From a virus: a stretch of 42,959 nucleotides of DNA. The position numbers were made by a program, and so were the translations under genes. Positions 14,435 to 22,857 of the stretch are shown piece by piece. The notes below the pieces were generated by a model. The model had not been told where the DNA came from. It saw nothing but the letters and a program-made list of their open reading frames with translations, and made no database searches. The first letter of the stretch is position 1; every line of letters starts with the position of its first letter. The stretch is from positions 1 through 42,959 of IMG/VR virus record IMGVR_UViG_3300037069_001451; one strand, written 5' to 3'.

Positions 14435-15608
14435 GGGTGTGCAGGGAGGCCAAGGCGCCGCCAAATCCATCTCTATCCTAATGATTTTAATTAATCATGC
14501 GAACGGGAATGATAACAAAGAAATCTTCATAGCGTCCGACGAGTTATCCAAGATGCGCATCACGATCATTAAGGACTTTCTTAAGGTCATGATGGCGTTC
14601 GGTATATTCTCGCGTGATCGGTGGACCGACGGCGTGTTATATCGGTTTCCCAATGGTAGCTTTATCCGATTTATAGGACTTGATAAAGAGGATATTGGCA
14701 AGGGCCTCCGATCCGATGTGATGTTTGTAAACGAAGCGAATAAGGTAAAATTCGACACCTACCGCGAATTAACCAGCCGGGCAAACCAGGTCTATATCGA
14801 CTTTAATCCCAATAAAAAATTTTGGTTCCATAAGGAAGTAATGACCCGACCCGATTGCGATTTTATTAAACTCACTTATCTTGACAACGAATTCTTAGGC
14901 AACCAAGAAAAGAATGAGATTTTATTGTATAAGGAAAAAGGATTTGACAAAGATGGTAATGTCATAAACCAATATTGGGCGAACATGTGGCGAATTTATG
15001 GCCTCGGCGAAGTAGGGCAGGTTGAGGGGCGAATTTATACATGGCGTTCAATCCCGTATGAGCAATACCTGAAATTAGATAAAACCGAATATTTCGGCAA
15101 CGACTGGGGAAAGGTTGATCCGTGGGGAGTAGTAGGATTGAAGTACCACGATGGTAATCTCTATGTTGACGAAAAAAACTACGAAAGTGAGAATGAGATC
15201 GAGCGCCAATTGAGCCAACAGCAACTGCACACCATACGCGGGTATGACGAGGAGGGACTGGTTGCCTGGAAGTTTAAACAGTTTGGAATCCCTTATAATG
15301 CAACGATTAGCTGCGACAATAACCGGCCCACTAAGATTTTATCGCTGCGTAACGCGGGTTGGGAATATGCAGTTGCGGTTGGTGCTAAAATGGATTTGAT
15401 TAATAGGATTGGTTTGTTATCCGGTATAAATATATTTTATACCGATAGATCAACAAACATCGAATTCGAGCAGGAGAATTATTGTTATGACAAAGACAGT
15501 GGGGGCGTCTTGTTAGAAAAACCTATTGACCAGGATAATCACCTGATAGATGCTATTGCATACGGTGTTAGTCAAATGTTTAAAGATGGGGTGATAAAGA
15601 ATATTTAG
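14376..15608 (+). CDS. terL: Terminase large subunit
   Basis: This 410-residue DNA-packaging motor has Walker A GGQGAAKS (24-31, K30) and Walker B DVMFVNEA (about 114-121, E120). The C-terminal nuclease half has GNDWGKVDPWG, SCDNNRP and DQDNHLIDAIAYG, carrying the acidic metal ligands. The sequence fits the Terminase_3/6 style used by siphoviruses. It probably packages by a headful mechanism if the permuted genome interpretation is right. The start at 14376 overlaps the small subunit; the Walker A so near the N-terminus argues against a much later start. Confidence 0.93.
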   Translation: MQLQVTTALRKISALRKRIKGVQGGQGAAKSISILMILINHANGNDNKEIFIASDELSKMRITIIKDFLKVMMAFGIFSRDRWTDGVLYRFPNGSFIRFIGLDKEDIGKGLRSDVMFVNEANKVKFDTYRELTSRANQVYIDFNPNKKFWFHKEVMTRPDCDFIKLTYLDNEFLGNQEKNEILLYKEKGFDKDGNVINQYWANMWRIYGLGEVGQVEGRIYTWRSIPYEQYLKLDKTEYFGNDWGKVDPWGVVGLKYHDGNLYVDEKNYESENEIERQLSQQQLHTIRGYDEEGLVAWKFKQFGIPYNATISCDNNRPTKILSLRNAGWEYAVAVGAKMDLINRIGLLSGINIFYTDRSTNIEFEQENYCYDKDSGGVLLEKPIDQDNHLIDAIAYGVSQMFKDGVIKNI

Positions 15609-15616
15609 TATATTTG
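15609..15616 (+). promoter_or_regulatory. -7 element TATATTTG after terL
   Basis: This is an exact TAnnTTTG match right after the terminase stop codon. No start codon is near; the next 90 bases are non-coding and run into a terminator-like hairpin at 15703. A -33 box is not obvious. Confidence 0.35.
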
Positions 15617-15676
15617 TAATAGACATAAGTGGTGCTAAGAAAATGGCATAACAAGGTTGCCGCGCATATTTGACTA

Positions 15677-15751
15677 ATGGCACATACAGAAATTGTTTAT
15701 CTAAAAAGCCTTTCAGAAATGTTAGGCTTTTTTATTTGCGGATACGATTAG
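15677..15751 (+). CDS. Possible 24-residue mini-protein
   Basis: ATG at 15677, stop TAG at 15749. The peptide contains EIVYLKSLSEMLGFFICGYD, part hydrophobic. It sits 4 bases after CATATTTG (15665-15672, one mismatch to TAnnTTTG), the same spacing seen at several other starts in this genome. However, a 9-bp terminator-like hairpin lies within it, so the region may instead encode a short RNA. Real but unproven. Confidence 0.25.
   Translation: MAHTEIVYLKSLSEMLGFFICGYD
15703..15733 (+). terminator. Hairpin terminator after terL
   Basis: AAAAAGCCT (15703-15711) pairs with AGGCTTTTT (15724-15732), giving 9 bp, a 12-base loop and a T run. It could end terL transcription or a short RNA from the TATATTTG element at 15609. 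Confidence 0.65.
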
Positions 15752-15774
15752 CCCGTAGAAATACGGGCTTTTTC
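15751..15774 (+). terminator. Second intrinsic terminator before the portal operon
   Basis: GCCCGTA (15751-15757) / TACGGGC (15762-15768) with a GAAA tetraloop and a following TTTTT. Two terminators in 70 bases isolate the terminase unit from the head genes. Confidence 0.8.
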
Positions 15775-15801
15775 TTTTATTAATTATTTTAATTACATTT
15801 A
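15771..15801 (+). promoter_or_regulatory. Promoter of the portal and capsid operon
   Basis: TTTC (15771-15774) overlaps the T run of the terminator. After 19 bases comes TACATTTA (15794-15801), one mismatch to TAnnTTTG. Five bases later an ATG (15807) opens a 7-codon ORF. Confidence 0.6.
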
Positions 15802-15806
15802 CGCCC

Positions 15807-15830
15807 ATGCAATTCAACCCGAACATTTAA
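15807..15830 (+). CDS. Leader mini-ORF (MQFNPNI) before the portal gene
   Basis: A 7-codon ORF begins 5 bases after the -7 element and ends 4 bases before the portal ATG at 15835. Similar tiny ORFs stand at 40443 and 32811. It may be a translation-priming leader on a nearly leaderless mRNA, or chance. Confidence 0.4.
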   Translation: MQFNPNI

Positions 15831-15834
15831 ACGC

Positions 15835-17052
15835 ATGGGATTTTTCAACTTAGACTGGTTTGGCCGGCAACCATTGGCCGTAACGAAAGACAGCGGCGGC
15901 AACTGGTTTTATACCATGTTCTCCAGCCGGGGCAATCAGCACCAGTTCTTATCTGCCGATCAAAAGTTGAGAATGATATTGCGAAGCCCGGCGGCAATGA
16001 CCATATTTACCTTGCAGGCCGATATGTTTAGCCTGGTTAAAGTTAACTCAAAACCAGCGGGAACAACGAGTAAGCCAACTCCCGAATACTTAAAGACACT
16101 CCGCAAAAAGCCAAACTATAAATCAGGATGGACGCAATTTTATTGGGATTATATGTTTTGGCAGATGATGGGTACGGCTTATTTGTGGAAGTCGGGCGGT
16201 CGTTTACTGAACGATGCTAATACGCTCCAATGGCTTAACCCAGGTTACCTGATGTGGGATCCGTCAATCGTTACCCGGATGATGGATTTTATATTTACAA
16301 AAGCTACGTATAAGGAAATTTCATCGCAAAAAGTCAGATACACGCAAAGCAATGGCAAGGTAATTTACATTCCAATTGACGAGATCACGGCGATACACGA
16401 TTTGAGTTCAAACATGAACGATAATTACATGGTCGGTATATCGCGCATTGATTCCCTGTATAAAATCATTTGCAACTCCGAAGAATATCTCGACGCGAAC
16501 AATATCGGCATACGGTTCAGTGGCAAATGGATAGTTTCGGGCAAACAAGACCCGAACAACGTAACGCAACTACCATTAGGCGATGACGAAAAGCAAAGTA
16601 TCGAACAGCAAATCGATAGCGGACGTAACGTTCAGGCCAATAAATCAGCCATTGATATTAAACGTTTCAATGAGGAATTAAAAAAACAGGGCTTCGATGA
16701 CGGGTTTGCAGCTCAACTTTATATGATCGGTAAGATGTATAACATCCCCCGCGATATTATCGAAGCCTATTCCAGTAATTCACGGGGCGCAACCTATGAA
16801 AACCAGGAGAAAGCAATGGTTAGGCACATTGAACACTCATTAAAGCCAAAGGGCGAGGAATTATGCGATGCGCTCGAGGATATTTTGGATATTGAACCAA
16901 TCGAAGCATCATGGTCGCATTTGGCTTGTTACAACGTTTTTGAGATAGAAAAACAAACAGTTGTAGAATTAAAATTGAAAAACGCTATATTAGCACAAGA
17001 AAATAAATTAGATTTGAGTAAATTTCCTGCAAATATTAGTGTGAGTATATGA
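15835..17052 (+). CDS. Portal protein
   Basis: This is a 405-residue HK97-type portal. Typical features are the N-terminal LDWFG...FYTMF, the segment FYWDYMFWQMMGTAYLWKS, and HDLSSNMNDNYMVGISRID. Also typical are the LYMIGKMYNIPRDIIEAYSS motif, with the following TYENQEKAMVRHIEHSLKP. It forms the dodecameric vertex through which DNA passes. It follows terL and precedes protease and capsid, the standard order. The next gene overlaps it by 4 bases. Confidence 0.88.
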   Translation: MGFFNLDWFGRQPLAVTKDSGGNWFYTMFSSRGNQHQFLSADQKLRMILRSPAAMTIFTLQADMFSLVKVNSKPAGTTSKPTPEYLKTLRKKPNYKSGWTQFYWDYMFWQMMGTAYLWKSGGRLLNDANTLQWLNPGYLMWDPSIVTRMMDFIFTKATYKEISSQKVRYTQSNGKVIYIPIDEITAIHDLSSNMNDNYMVGISRIDSLYKIICNSEEYLDANNIGIRFSGKWIVSGKQDPNNVTQLPLGDDEKQSIEQQIDSGRNVQANKSAIDIKRFNEELKKQGFDDGFAAQLYMIGKMYNIPRDIIEAYSSNSRGATYENQEKAMVRHIEHSLKPKGEELCDALEDILDIEPIEASWSHLACYNVFEIEKQTVVELKLKNAILAQENKLDLSKFPANISVSI

Positions 17053-17300
17053 GCAACCAGGTAAAAAGCAAGCGACTATTAGAGGTTTTGGATGAAATGA
17101 ATATCATTGATGCCGAAACAGGAAGCCAAAATGTGGGCGTTTACAACCAAGTGGTTTCCGTAAATAGTTACAAAGATCACGGTCACGTAACAATCGGGGT
17201 ATCTGTTGATACCGCACAAGAATTATTAGGACTTAAAAAGTCTAACAAAAGAGCGATATTACTAATTGTGGACATGGATGTTTATAATAAATTATCATGA
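17049..17300 (+). CDS. Hypothetical protein in the head module
   Basis: This is an 83-residue protein with motifs RLLEVLDEMNIIDAETGSQN and DHGHVTIGVSVDTAQELLGL and a C-terminal hydrophobic strand (RAILLIVDMDVYNKL). It overlaps both neighbours by 4 bases, so it is translated with the portal. No membrane or signal segment. I do not recognise it. Confidence 0.6.
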   Translation: MSNQVKSKRLLEVLDEMNIIDAETGSQNVGVYNQVVSVNSYKDHGHVTIGVSVDTAQELLGLKKSNKRAILLIVDMDVYNKLS

Positions 17301-17413
17301 GCAAATCAACCAAACAACCAACGCCGCCAAGCCCAAAGCCAACTACTGAAGCTAAAAAAGTTTTGGCAGATAAGGTTAAGGATACGGCAAGTGGTAAAAT
17401 CGTAACGAAATGA
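17297..17413 (+). CDS. Very small Lys/Pro-rich protein
   Basis: This 38-codon ORF starts and ends with ATGA overlaps. It contains TPPSPKPTTEAKKVLADKVK and is likely disordered, basic and soluble. The double overlap supports translation. A role as assembly adaptor or scaffold-like peptide is possible by position but unproven. Confidence 0.5.
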   Translation: MSKSTKQPTPPSPKPTTEAKKVLADKVKDTASGKIVTK

Positions 17414-17679
17414 ACAAGCCACTCGAAAAAATACAGGAACGCAGAACATGGGATGATCTCCGCGCATCGGGTTTGCTGTTTTATATCAACACAATCCTTC
17501 ATTTCATTGGATGGGCTATTGTTGTTGAGGTTGATACCGAAACCAAACTTGTTACCAATTGCTATCCAGCCCGCGTTAAATATCGTGGCTTTGACGAACA
17601 ATCACAGGACGAGGAACACGCAAAGGTTGCCGAATATTTAGCCAATACCGCACCTAACTTTCCGGAGGAAATTAAATGA
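17410..17679 (+). CDS. Hypothetical protein in the head module
   Basis: This is an 89-residue protein. A hydrophobic stretch SGLLFYINTILHFIGWAIVV (about residues 20-39) is followed by beta strands and an acidic helical tail. The stretch might be a membrane helix, but similar strands occur in small capsid-gene-cluster proteins of Bacteroidota phages. It overlaps neighbours by 4 bases. No known motif. Confidence 0.55.
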   Translation: MNKPLEKIQERRTWDDLRASGLLFYINTILHFIGWAIVVEVDTETKLVTNCYPARVKYRGFDEQSQDEEHAKVAEYLANTAPNFPEEIK

Positions 17680-18503
17680 GAGTAAAAATACCCGCATTCG
17701 CCGAAAAATCTGAAACGTTCGCTTACCTGCGTAAAAACGCAAGCCAGATCATCGCGCAAAAAAAATCGCTTCCAATCAAGAGCGATATTTTTGAATGGGG
17801 TTGTTTGCCGGTAAATACCAAGTCGCGTATAAAAGAAGATGGCAACGCACTGGGGCCAGATGAAATAGAGGTAAACTGTATCACCAATTTATCCGGCTGG
17901 TGTGATAGTTATATGGATGTAATGATCGCCAATAACTGGAATAAAACCATATCTGATAAATCGATTGTTTACCACTTAAAAAATCACACTGATGTATCAG
18001 GCTGTTACAGCACCGATAGTATAGTTGGTAAAAACCCGGAGTTATATAACAAGGTATTTAACCTAGATTATTTCGGAATACAGTCAGATATAACAAAGGC
18101 GCAAGCGTTGATGGGACGTTCAATTGTTCCTAAAAACTACGATCCAAAGACATATCAATTATATGTTGATGACCAAATAAAGCAGCACTCTATCGGGCTG
18201 CGATATATTCAAATCGTGCTTTGTTTAAATTCAGACCTCGAAGAGGATGCGCAATATAAAAAAAATTGGGACAAGTACTACCCAACCGTCATCAACAAAG
18301 ACTTAGTAGATCAATATCGTTATTTCTTTGCGGTAATTGAAAGCCAAATATTAGAATGGTCTTGCGTCTTATTTGGCGCAAACATAAATTCAGGAGTTTA
18401 TAGCACATCCGAAGCTAAAGCCGCCGATGAGGCACTTGAAACGGAACCAGCCGACGATAAGTCACTGAAAGAGAGCAATAAAAAATTTATTTACTGTAGT
18501 TAA
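17676..18503 (+). CDS. Probable prohead protease
   Basis: This is a 275-residue protein between portal and capsid genes, the normal place of the maturation protease. YHLKNHTDVSGCY...IVGKNPELY resembles the LLNHD...IGR block of HK97-type (S78) proteases, supplying the His. The C-terminal SQILEWSCVLFGAN resembles their LxExSVVxxPAN block, supplying the Ser. An acidic Ala/Glu tail follows. The protease would trim the capsid protein's N-terminal delta domain. The match is by eye and the catalytic Ser/His are inferred. Confidence 0.75.
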   Translation: MRVKIPAFAEKSETFAYLRKNASQIIAQKKSLPIKSDIFEWGCLPVNTKSRIKEDGNALGPDEIEVNCITNLSGWCDSYMDVMIANNWNKTISDKSIVYHLKNHTDVSGCYSTDSIVGKNPELYNKVFNLDYFGIQSDITKAQALMGRSIVPKNYDPKTYQLYVDDQIKQHSIGLRYIQIVLCLNSDLEEDAQYKKNWDKYYPTVINKDLVDQYRYFFAVIESQILEWSCVLFGANINSGVYSTSEAKAADEALETEPADDKSLKESNKKFIYCS

Positions 18504-18515
18504 CACCAAACAAAG

Positions 18516-19823
18516 ATGTTTAAATACAAAACCAAAGCCGAGATTGATGCGTTAACAGACGCTCAACTCGAAACTTACATGGCCGAAAAAAAGACTCACG
18601 AAGATGGGTTGCGTGCCAAAGAAATAAAAGACGCGGTCGATGCAGCTAAAACAGAGATGCAAACCGCAGCGGATGCCGCCGCTAAAAAACTGGTAGATGA
18701 GGCCGTTGCCGCTCAAAAGAAAATTACCGATGACGCTCTCGAGCAAATTGGTAAACTGAAAGAGCAGCAAGTTGAAGGCAAATCGCGTACTGAAGGCACA
18801 ATGGTTAAGTTTTTCAAGGAAAGCATAGCCGAAGCGAAAGCTATTGACGGCGACAATTTGGGGGCGATGGATAACCGCAATTATTCAAAGCGTACTACCA
18901 TCAAAGCAGCTGCACTGATGACAACCGCTGATGTTTTACCAAACGTTGCCGGCGGTTTCAGCCCATTATTTGGCAATTATATCGATTACGAAATCGGTCA
19001 CTTGCCATTGCCCGCTATGATATTTATGGACTTAGTAACCGTTAAATCGGCACCGGGTACAGAAAATATCTATTTCTCTGATCGTGTAAACATCCAGGGT
19101 GATGCTGCATTTATCGCAGAAGGCACGACTAAGCCACTTGTTAGCGCACAATGGCAAACAACCAGTAAAAAAACATGTGAAGTTGCATTGCGCTGGAAAC
19201 AATCAAAGCGCTTAATGGCGCATGCGCCGAGTGTCATTGCTGACTTTGCAGAACGCGCGAATGAATTTATGGAGCAAAAGGTTGATGACGAAATATTGGA
19301 AGGTGTTTCAAGTGCAACTGATTTTGACGGGTTACAAGCCGTTGGAACCGCGTTTATTGTGCCCGGCGATTTGGCTGCATACTATACATTTGCATCCATT
19401 TACGATGTGATTATGGCTTGTGCTTCACAAATCCGTATCGCTAACTTTAAAGGCAACATTACCGCGACGCTTAATACCGTTTGGCAGGCAAAAATGCAAG
19501 GGGTTAAAGATGCATTAGGCAACTACATCATCCCACCATTTGTAACCAAAGACGGACTGAATGTTGGTGAGGTTGCTGTTAAATTCAGCAACAAGGTTAA
19601 CGCTGCTGATATAGTGGTTGGTGTGTTGAAAAACTACAACCTGGTAGTTGCCGAAAACGTATCTTACGATGAAGGTTACGAAAACGACGACTTCTCAAAG
19701 AACTTAGTTTCTAAGAAATTAGAGGCGTTCATGGGAAGTTACGTTAAGCTATCCAATGCTGGTTCAATTATTTACGATCAAATAGCAACAATCTTAACCG
19801 CGATTGAAGTACCTGCGGTTTAA
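18516..19823 (+). CDS. Major capsid protein (HK97 fold)
   Basis: This is a 435-residue protein. The first 95 residues or so are a charged Ala/Lys-rich coiled coil (AKTEMQTAADAAAKKLVDEA), the delta or scaffold domain removed by the protease. The rest has capsid features: FSPLFGNYIDYEIGHLPLPA, the strand-rich segment AAFIAEGTTKPLVSA with a following KKTCEVALRWKQSKRL, and an A-domain-like C-terminus with GSIIYDQIATILTAIEVPAV. It follows the putative protease by 12 bases. Confidence 0.92.
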   Translation: MFKYKTKAEIDALTDAQLETYMAEKKTHEDGLRAKEIKDAVDAAKTEMQTAADAAAKKLVDEAVAAQKKITDDALEQIGKLKEQQVEGKSRTEGTMVKFFKESIAEAKAIDGDNLGAMDNRNYSKRTTIKAAALMTTADVLPNVAGGFSPLFGNYIDYEIGHLPLPAMIFMDLVTVKSAPGTENIYFSDRVNIQGDAAFIAEGTTKPLVSAQWQTTSKKTCEVALRWKQSKRLMAHAPSVIADFAERANEFMEQKVDDEILEGVSSATDFDGLQAVGTAFIVPGDLAAYYTFASIYDVIMACASQIRIANFKGNITATLNTVWQAKMQGVKDALGNYIIPPFVTKDGLNVGEVAVKFSNKVNAADIVVGVLKNYNLVVAENVSYDEGYENDDFSKNLVSKKLEAFMGSYVKLSNAGSIIYDQIATILTAIEVPAV

Positions 19824-19825
19824 TT

Positions 19826-20095
19826 ATGGCAAAAGAGGAACAAAAACAGGATTTAGCGACTTTCGATAGCAAGGCTATGCTCGCTGACCAAATGAAGGTA
19901 AAAAACACCATAACCAATGCGGACGGAAGTACGCAGGAAGTAGGTGCCATTATCAAGTATGCCGACCGCAAGCGTGTTGAGATTGTGAAAGCAACCAAGC
20001 ACTACCACGTCGGCCAGGTTATAAATCCCCATAAGATCATGGGGGAGGCTTTAATTAAACAAGGTATCGCAAAGGAGGCGAAAGAAAAGAAATGA
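19826..20095 (+). CDS. Hypothetical protein after capsid
   Basis: This is an 89-residue, Lys-rich soluble protein (KQDLATFDSKAMLADQMKVK; KHYHVGQVINPHKIMG). It begins 3 bases after the capsid stop and overlaps the next gene by 4 bases. Position suggests a head-associated or completion protein. No known motif. Confidence 0.6.
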   Translation: MAKEEQKQDLATFDSKAMLADQMKVKNTITNADGSTQEVGAIIKYADRKRVEIVKATKHYHVGQVINPHKIMGEALIKQGIAKEAKEKK

Positions 20096-20514
20096 AAAAT
20101 TTCATCATAAGAGTGCTGGTAGTATTGGCATTTACGGCGATAGGGACGGTTTCCCACGCCCAGGACTTCGCCGGATTGGTTAAAGGCCCGACAACGCACA
20201 CCAACTCGCAAAACGACACCACGTTGTTTACAATCAACAAGGGCCGTACATCGATAACGTTTAAATACGATATTGCCAAAACGAGCGGAACGGTTGCCGG
20301 TACCATTGTCACGCAGTATAAATTAACAGCAGATGCGGGCGAACAATGGTTTACGCTTTATACCGATAGCATTACCGATGCAACCGCGACCTATGTACAC
20401 AACCTATCAAACAACCCCGGCGTTTATTATCGAATTATCGACGCGACGACCGGGACGAGCGTGAGTGTGCATAATAAGTACGTTCTTTTTCGACAATTTT
20501 ATCCATTGCAATAA
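20092..20514 (+). CDS. Exported beta-rich protein in the head module
   Basis: This is a 140-residue protein with a clear N-terminal signal peptide (MKNFIIRVLVVLAFTAIG..SHAQ) and a probable cleavage at HAQ. The mature part is Thr-rich and beta-stranded, like a small Ig-like or decoration domain (GTIVTQYKLTADAGEQWFTL). The start is fixed by an ATGA overlap. An exported protein between capsid and connector genes is odd: either a virion protein is membrane-targeted before assembly, or the product acts at the cell surface. Confidence 0.7.
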   Translation: MKNFIIRVLVVLAFTAIGTVSHAQDFAGLVKGPTTHTNSQNDTTLFTINKGRTSITFKYDIAKTSGTVAGTIVTQYKLTADAGEQWFTLYTDSITDATATYVHNLSNNPGVYYRIIDATTGTSVSVHNKYVLFRQFYPLQ

Positions 20515-20522
20515 TTAACACC

Positions 20523-21083
20523 ATGCCAACAATCATATCCCCTGCCGACTTTACGGTGGATAACCAATTACCGAACATAAGTTTGCAGGGGAATGATATA
20601 CAGGCATATATCAACCAGTACGAGCCGGACTTTTTAGCGCAGTTGATGCAGGCTGATTTATATGCTGCTTATACAGAATCCCCGACAGACGCGAGGTTTG
20701 TCACGCTGTTAGCAACACCGAATTTTAAAACCGCGATCGTGTGCTATGTTTATTGGTTCTACCAGTATGCAAACGGTGTATCGATAACCATGACAACCGG
20801 GCAGGGACAGCAGAAAAAGCAAAACGCGACGACCGTTAGCCCGTATCCGAAAATGGTTTACAGCTGGAATAAGATGGTGTGTTATAACAAGGCGACTAAC
20901 AAGTACCTGAAAGATAACGCAACGTTGTACCCGGAATATCAGCCGATTTGCTTTCCCGAATGGTGGTTTGCCTTTGATGGTTTCGGTTGGTTTTACCCAT
21001 CGTTTGACATGGGTTGGTATTATGGTTTTGGCGCAAAGCAGTTGCCAGAAATTTACCGGGTGCGTAATTCATTGGGAGTATGA
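20523..21083 (+). CDS. Probable head-tail connector
   Basis: This is a 186-residue protein. The segment DIQAYINQYEPDFLAQLMQADLYAAY is like the helical N-terminal part of connector proteins in Bacteroidota phages, followed by a Trp/Tyr/Phe-rich C-terminal region (FPEWWFAFDGFGWFYPSFDM). Position after the capsid gene and before the tail-completion gene supports the call. The aromatic-rich tail is unusual. No motif settles the exact role. Confidence 0.65.
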   Translation: MPTIISPADFTVDNQLPNISLQGNDIQAYINQYEPDFLAQLMQADLYAAYTESPTDARFVTLLATPNFKTAIVCYVYWFYQYANGVSITMTTGQGQQKKQNATTVSPYPKMVYSWNKMVCYNKATNKYLKDNATLYPEYQPICFPEWWFAFDGFGWFYPSFDMGWYYGFGAKQLPEIYRVRNSLGV

Positions 21084-21619
21084 GCAAGCCAAACCCGATC
21101 ATTATAGTTGACATAATTAAAGACGTTGTCGATGCAACCAACACGGTTATAATAAACCAGTTGAAAGCAATAGACAACACGATAGTTAAGTTAAATTATG
21201 AGTTCGGGCCTCCGCTGCAAATTTACGAAATACTCGCAGCGATGAGTGGCGGCGGCCAGGCAATGAAGTACCCGCTGATCGCCTTATATCAACCGTTCAG
21301 GCAGAAAAAAGGCGGCGCAACGGGCATCGACAGCAAGGCGCCATTGCGGATAATATTTGCCAGGTGGAGCAATGCAACTGATTTGCCGGCGGATCGTTAC
21401 GATAATAACTTTCGCCCGATACTCATACCGTTATATGCGGAGTTTATGTATCAACTAAGCATAAACAAAGCAATAGCGACAACGACGTGGGAGAAGATAC
21501 CCCACGACTACCAGGAATGGCCGTATTGGGATAACGATGGTAAAAACCCGCTGGTTGATTGCGTTGATATAATAGAATTGTCTAATTTAGAGTTGAATTT
21601 TCGTTACAAAAATTGTTAA
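21080..21619 (+). CDS. Probable tail-completion / head-tail joining protein
   Basis: This is a 179-residue protein. It has an N-terminal helix, then YPLIALYQPFRQKKGG, FRPILIPLYAEFMYQL and an ending with CVDIIELSNLELNFRYKNC. This pattern is familiar from tail-completion proteins of Bacteroidota siphoviruses placed just before the tail tube gene. It overlaps the upstream connector gene by 4 bases. Confidence 0.65.
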   Translation: MSKPNPIIIVDIIKDVVDATNTVIINQLKAIDNTIVKLNYEFGPPLQIYEILAAMSGGGQAMKYPLIALYQPFRQKKGGATGIDSKAPLRIIFARWSNATDLPADRYDNNFRPILIPLYAEFMYQLSINKAIATTTWEKIPHDYQEWPYWDNDGKNPLVDCVDIIELSNLELNFRYKNC

Positions 21620-21658
21620 ACAGGCAGGGTGAAATAAACCGGCACAAAGCATAAAGAA

Positions 21659-22633
21659 ATGATAGGAAACGTTTTACAAAAGTGCGCACCTTCACGTAAA
21701 AATACAGGGTATAACCTATCCTGTTTTACTGAATTTGGCGCGCCAATAGGTATCATTTTAGCGCCATTCGGTGCTACTATCGATCAAACCAGCGTAGCGG
21801 CTGCAAAAACCGCTATTTCAGCCGGTATATTAAATACAGACCCGTTGCAGCGGTTTTACCCGGTTCAGGCCCCGATTGATCCGAAAGATAACAGCGAACA
21901 ACCCGTTGTCGTTACAAGCACGCTCGGTCAAAAGAAAAAGATCCGCGACGGCTTTAGCGACATCACTATTCAATGGTGGGATGGCGGTATGTGTTTGTTA
22001 ATCCCGTTAAGATTGATGAATGGTATAAAAATGCCGTTCTATATTTTGACATCTTACGGATTTATCGTAGGTACAAACAAGGGCGACGGCTTGTTGAGCC
22101 CGATTGTTCCAACCCTGATGGATGCAGAGCCATTCAAATGGTCTGCGGGTAATGATGCAAATGGTTATACACTTCACTTTGTTTTCGATCCGGCACAAAC
22201 AAACGAAAACGTTATGTTCCTGGATTTGAGCAATGCTGGGGGACTGGGATATCTGCAAGGATTGATCGGACTGGAAAATATCGTGTTAACAAAACAAGAT
22301 CGTGTAGTGGCGTTGATCACCGTTGGTTTAACCACCTCATGCGGTGGCGTTGACCTGGCTAAAACATATCCTACTCAGTTTGTAGTAGGATTGTGGAAAG
22401 CCTATGCAGATAACGCCGGTGTACCTGATTTGAGCAAGCCGATTGCAATAAGCACGGCAACACCAACAGCGGACGGCTATGCACTCCAAATCAACGTTGC
22501 CGATGCGAATTATACTGCCGGAGCGCCAATTTGGATAGGTTTAACTAATCCTACCGCACTATTAGCAGCTGGCATAGGCGGAGCGGACGGCTCGAGCGGG
22601 TTTGAGGCGCAGTTGGTTTCAATGGGACTGTAA
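21659..22633 (+). CDS. Probable major tail (tube) protein
   Basis: This is a 324-residue beta-rich protein. It is the only tube-sized protein between the head-completion genes and the tape measure. The first two thirds hold beta segments such as SDITIQWWDGGMCLLIPLRL, and the C-terminal 100 residues (VDLAKTYPTQFVVGLWKAYA and following) look like an added Ig-like domain, common on siphovirus tube proteins. No sheath gene is present. It starts after a 39-base gap. Confidence 0.65.
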   Translation: MIGNVLQKCAPSRKNTGYNLSCFTEFGAPIGIILAPFGATIDQTSVAAAKTAISAGILNTDPLQRFYPVQAPIDPKDNSEQPVVVTSTLGQKKKIRDGFSDITIQWWDGGMCLLIPLRLMNGIKMPFYILTSYGFIVGTNKGDGLLSPIVPTLMDAEPFKWSAGNDANGYTLHFVFDPAQTNENVMFLDLSNAGGLGYLQGLIGLENIVLTKQDRVVALITVGLTTSCGGVDLAKTYPTQFVVGLWKAYADNAGVPDLSKPIAISTATPTADGYALQINVADANYTAGAPIWIGLTNPTALLAAGIGGADGSSGFEAQLVSMGL

Positions 22634-22634
22634 C

Positions 22635-22802
22635 ATGCCGTTGATTAAACAACGCCCGTCAATCAACCCGGAATGGGTTAAGACGGTAAGCAAGCAGGAT
22701 TTGATAGATTTGCACCCATTGGCCGACGAAGATTATTTGAGTGCGGAGTATGATCGGATCGTGGGGACGAAAACAGAGCCGGTTAAGAAAGCCAAAAAGT
22801 AG
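22635..22802 (+). CDS. Small protein after tail tube gene
   Basis: This is a 55-residue protein, starting at ATG 22635 one base after the tube stop; an in-frame upstream TTG at 22602 would overlap that gene. It contains SINPEWVKTVSKQDLIDLHP and a Lys-rich C-terminus. It is the last gene before a strong terminator. Unknown function. Confidence 0.55.
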   Translation: MPLIKQRPSINPEWVKTVSKQDLIDLHPLADEDYLSAEYDRIVGTKTEPVKKAKK

Positions 22803-22829
22803 GGAGTTTGGTTTTAATAGTTGATTTGA

Positions 22830-22857
22830 GCGCCCGGTTATGCCGGGCGCTTTTTTT
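22830..22857 (+). terminator. Strong terminator ending the head operon
   Basis: GCGCCCGG (22830-22837) / CCGGGCGC (22843-22850), 5-base loop, seven T residues. It lies between the rightward head operon and the convergent leftward cassette and could also slow leftward readthrough. Confidence 0.9.
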
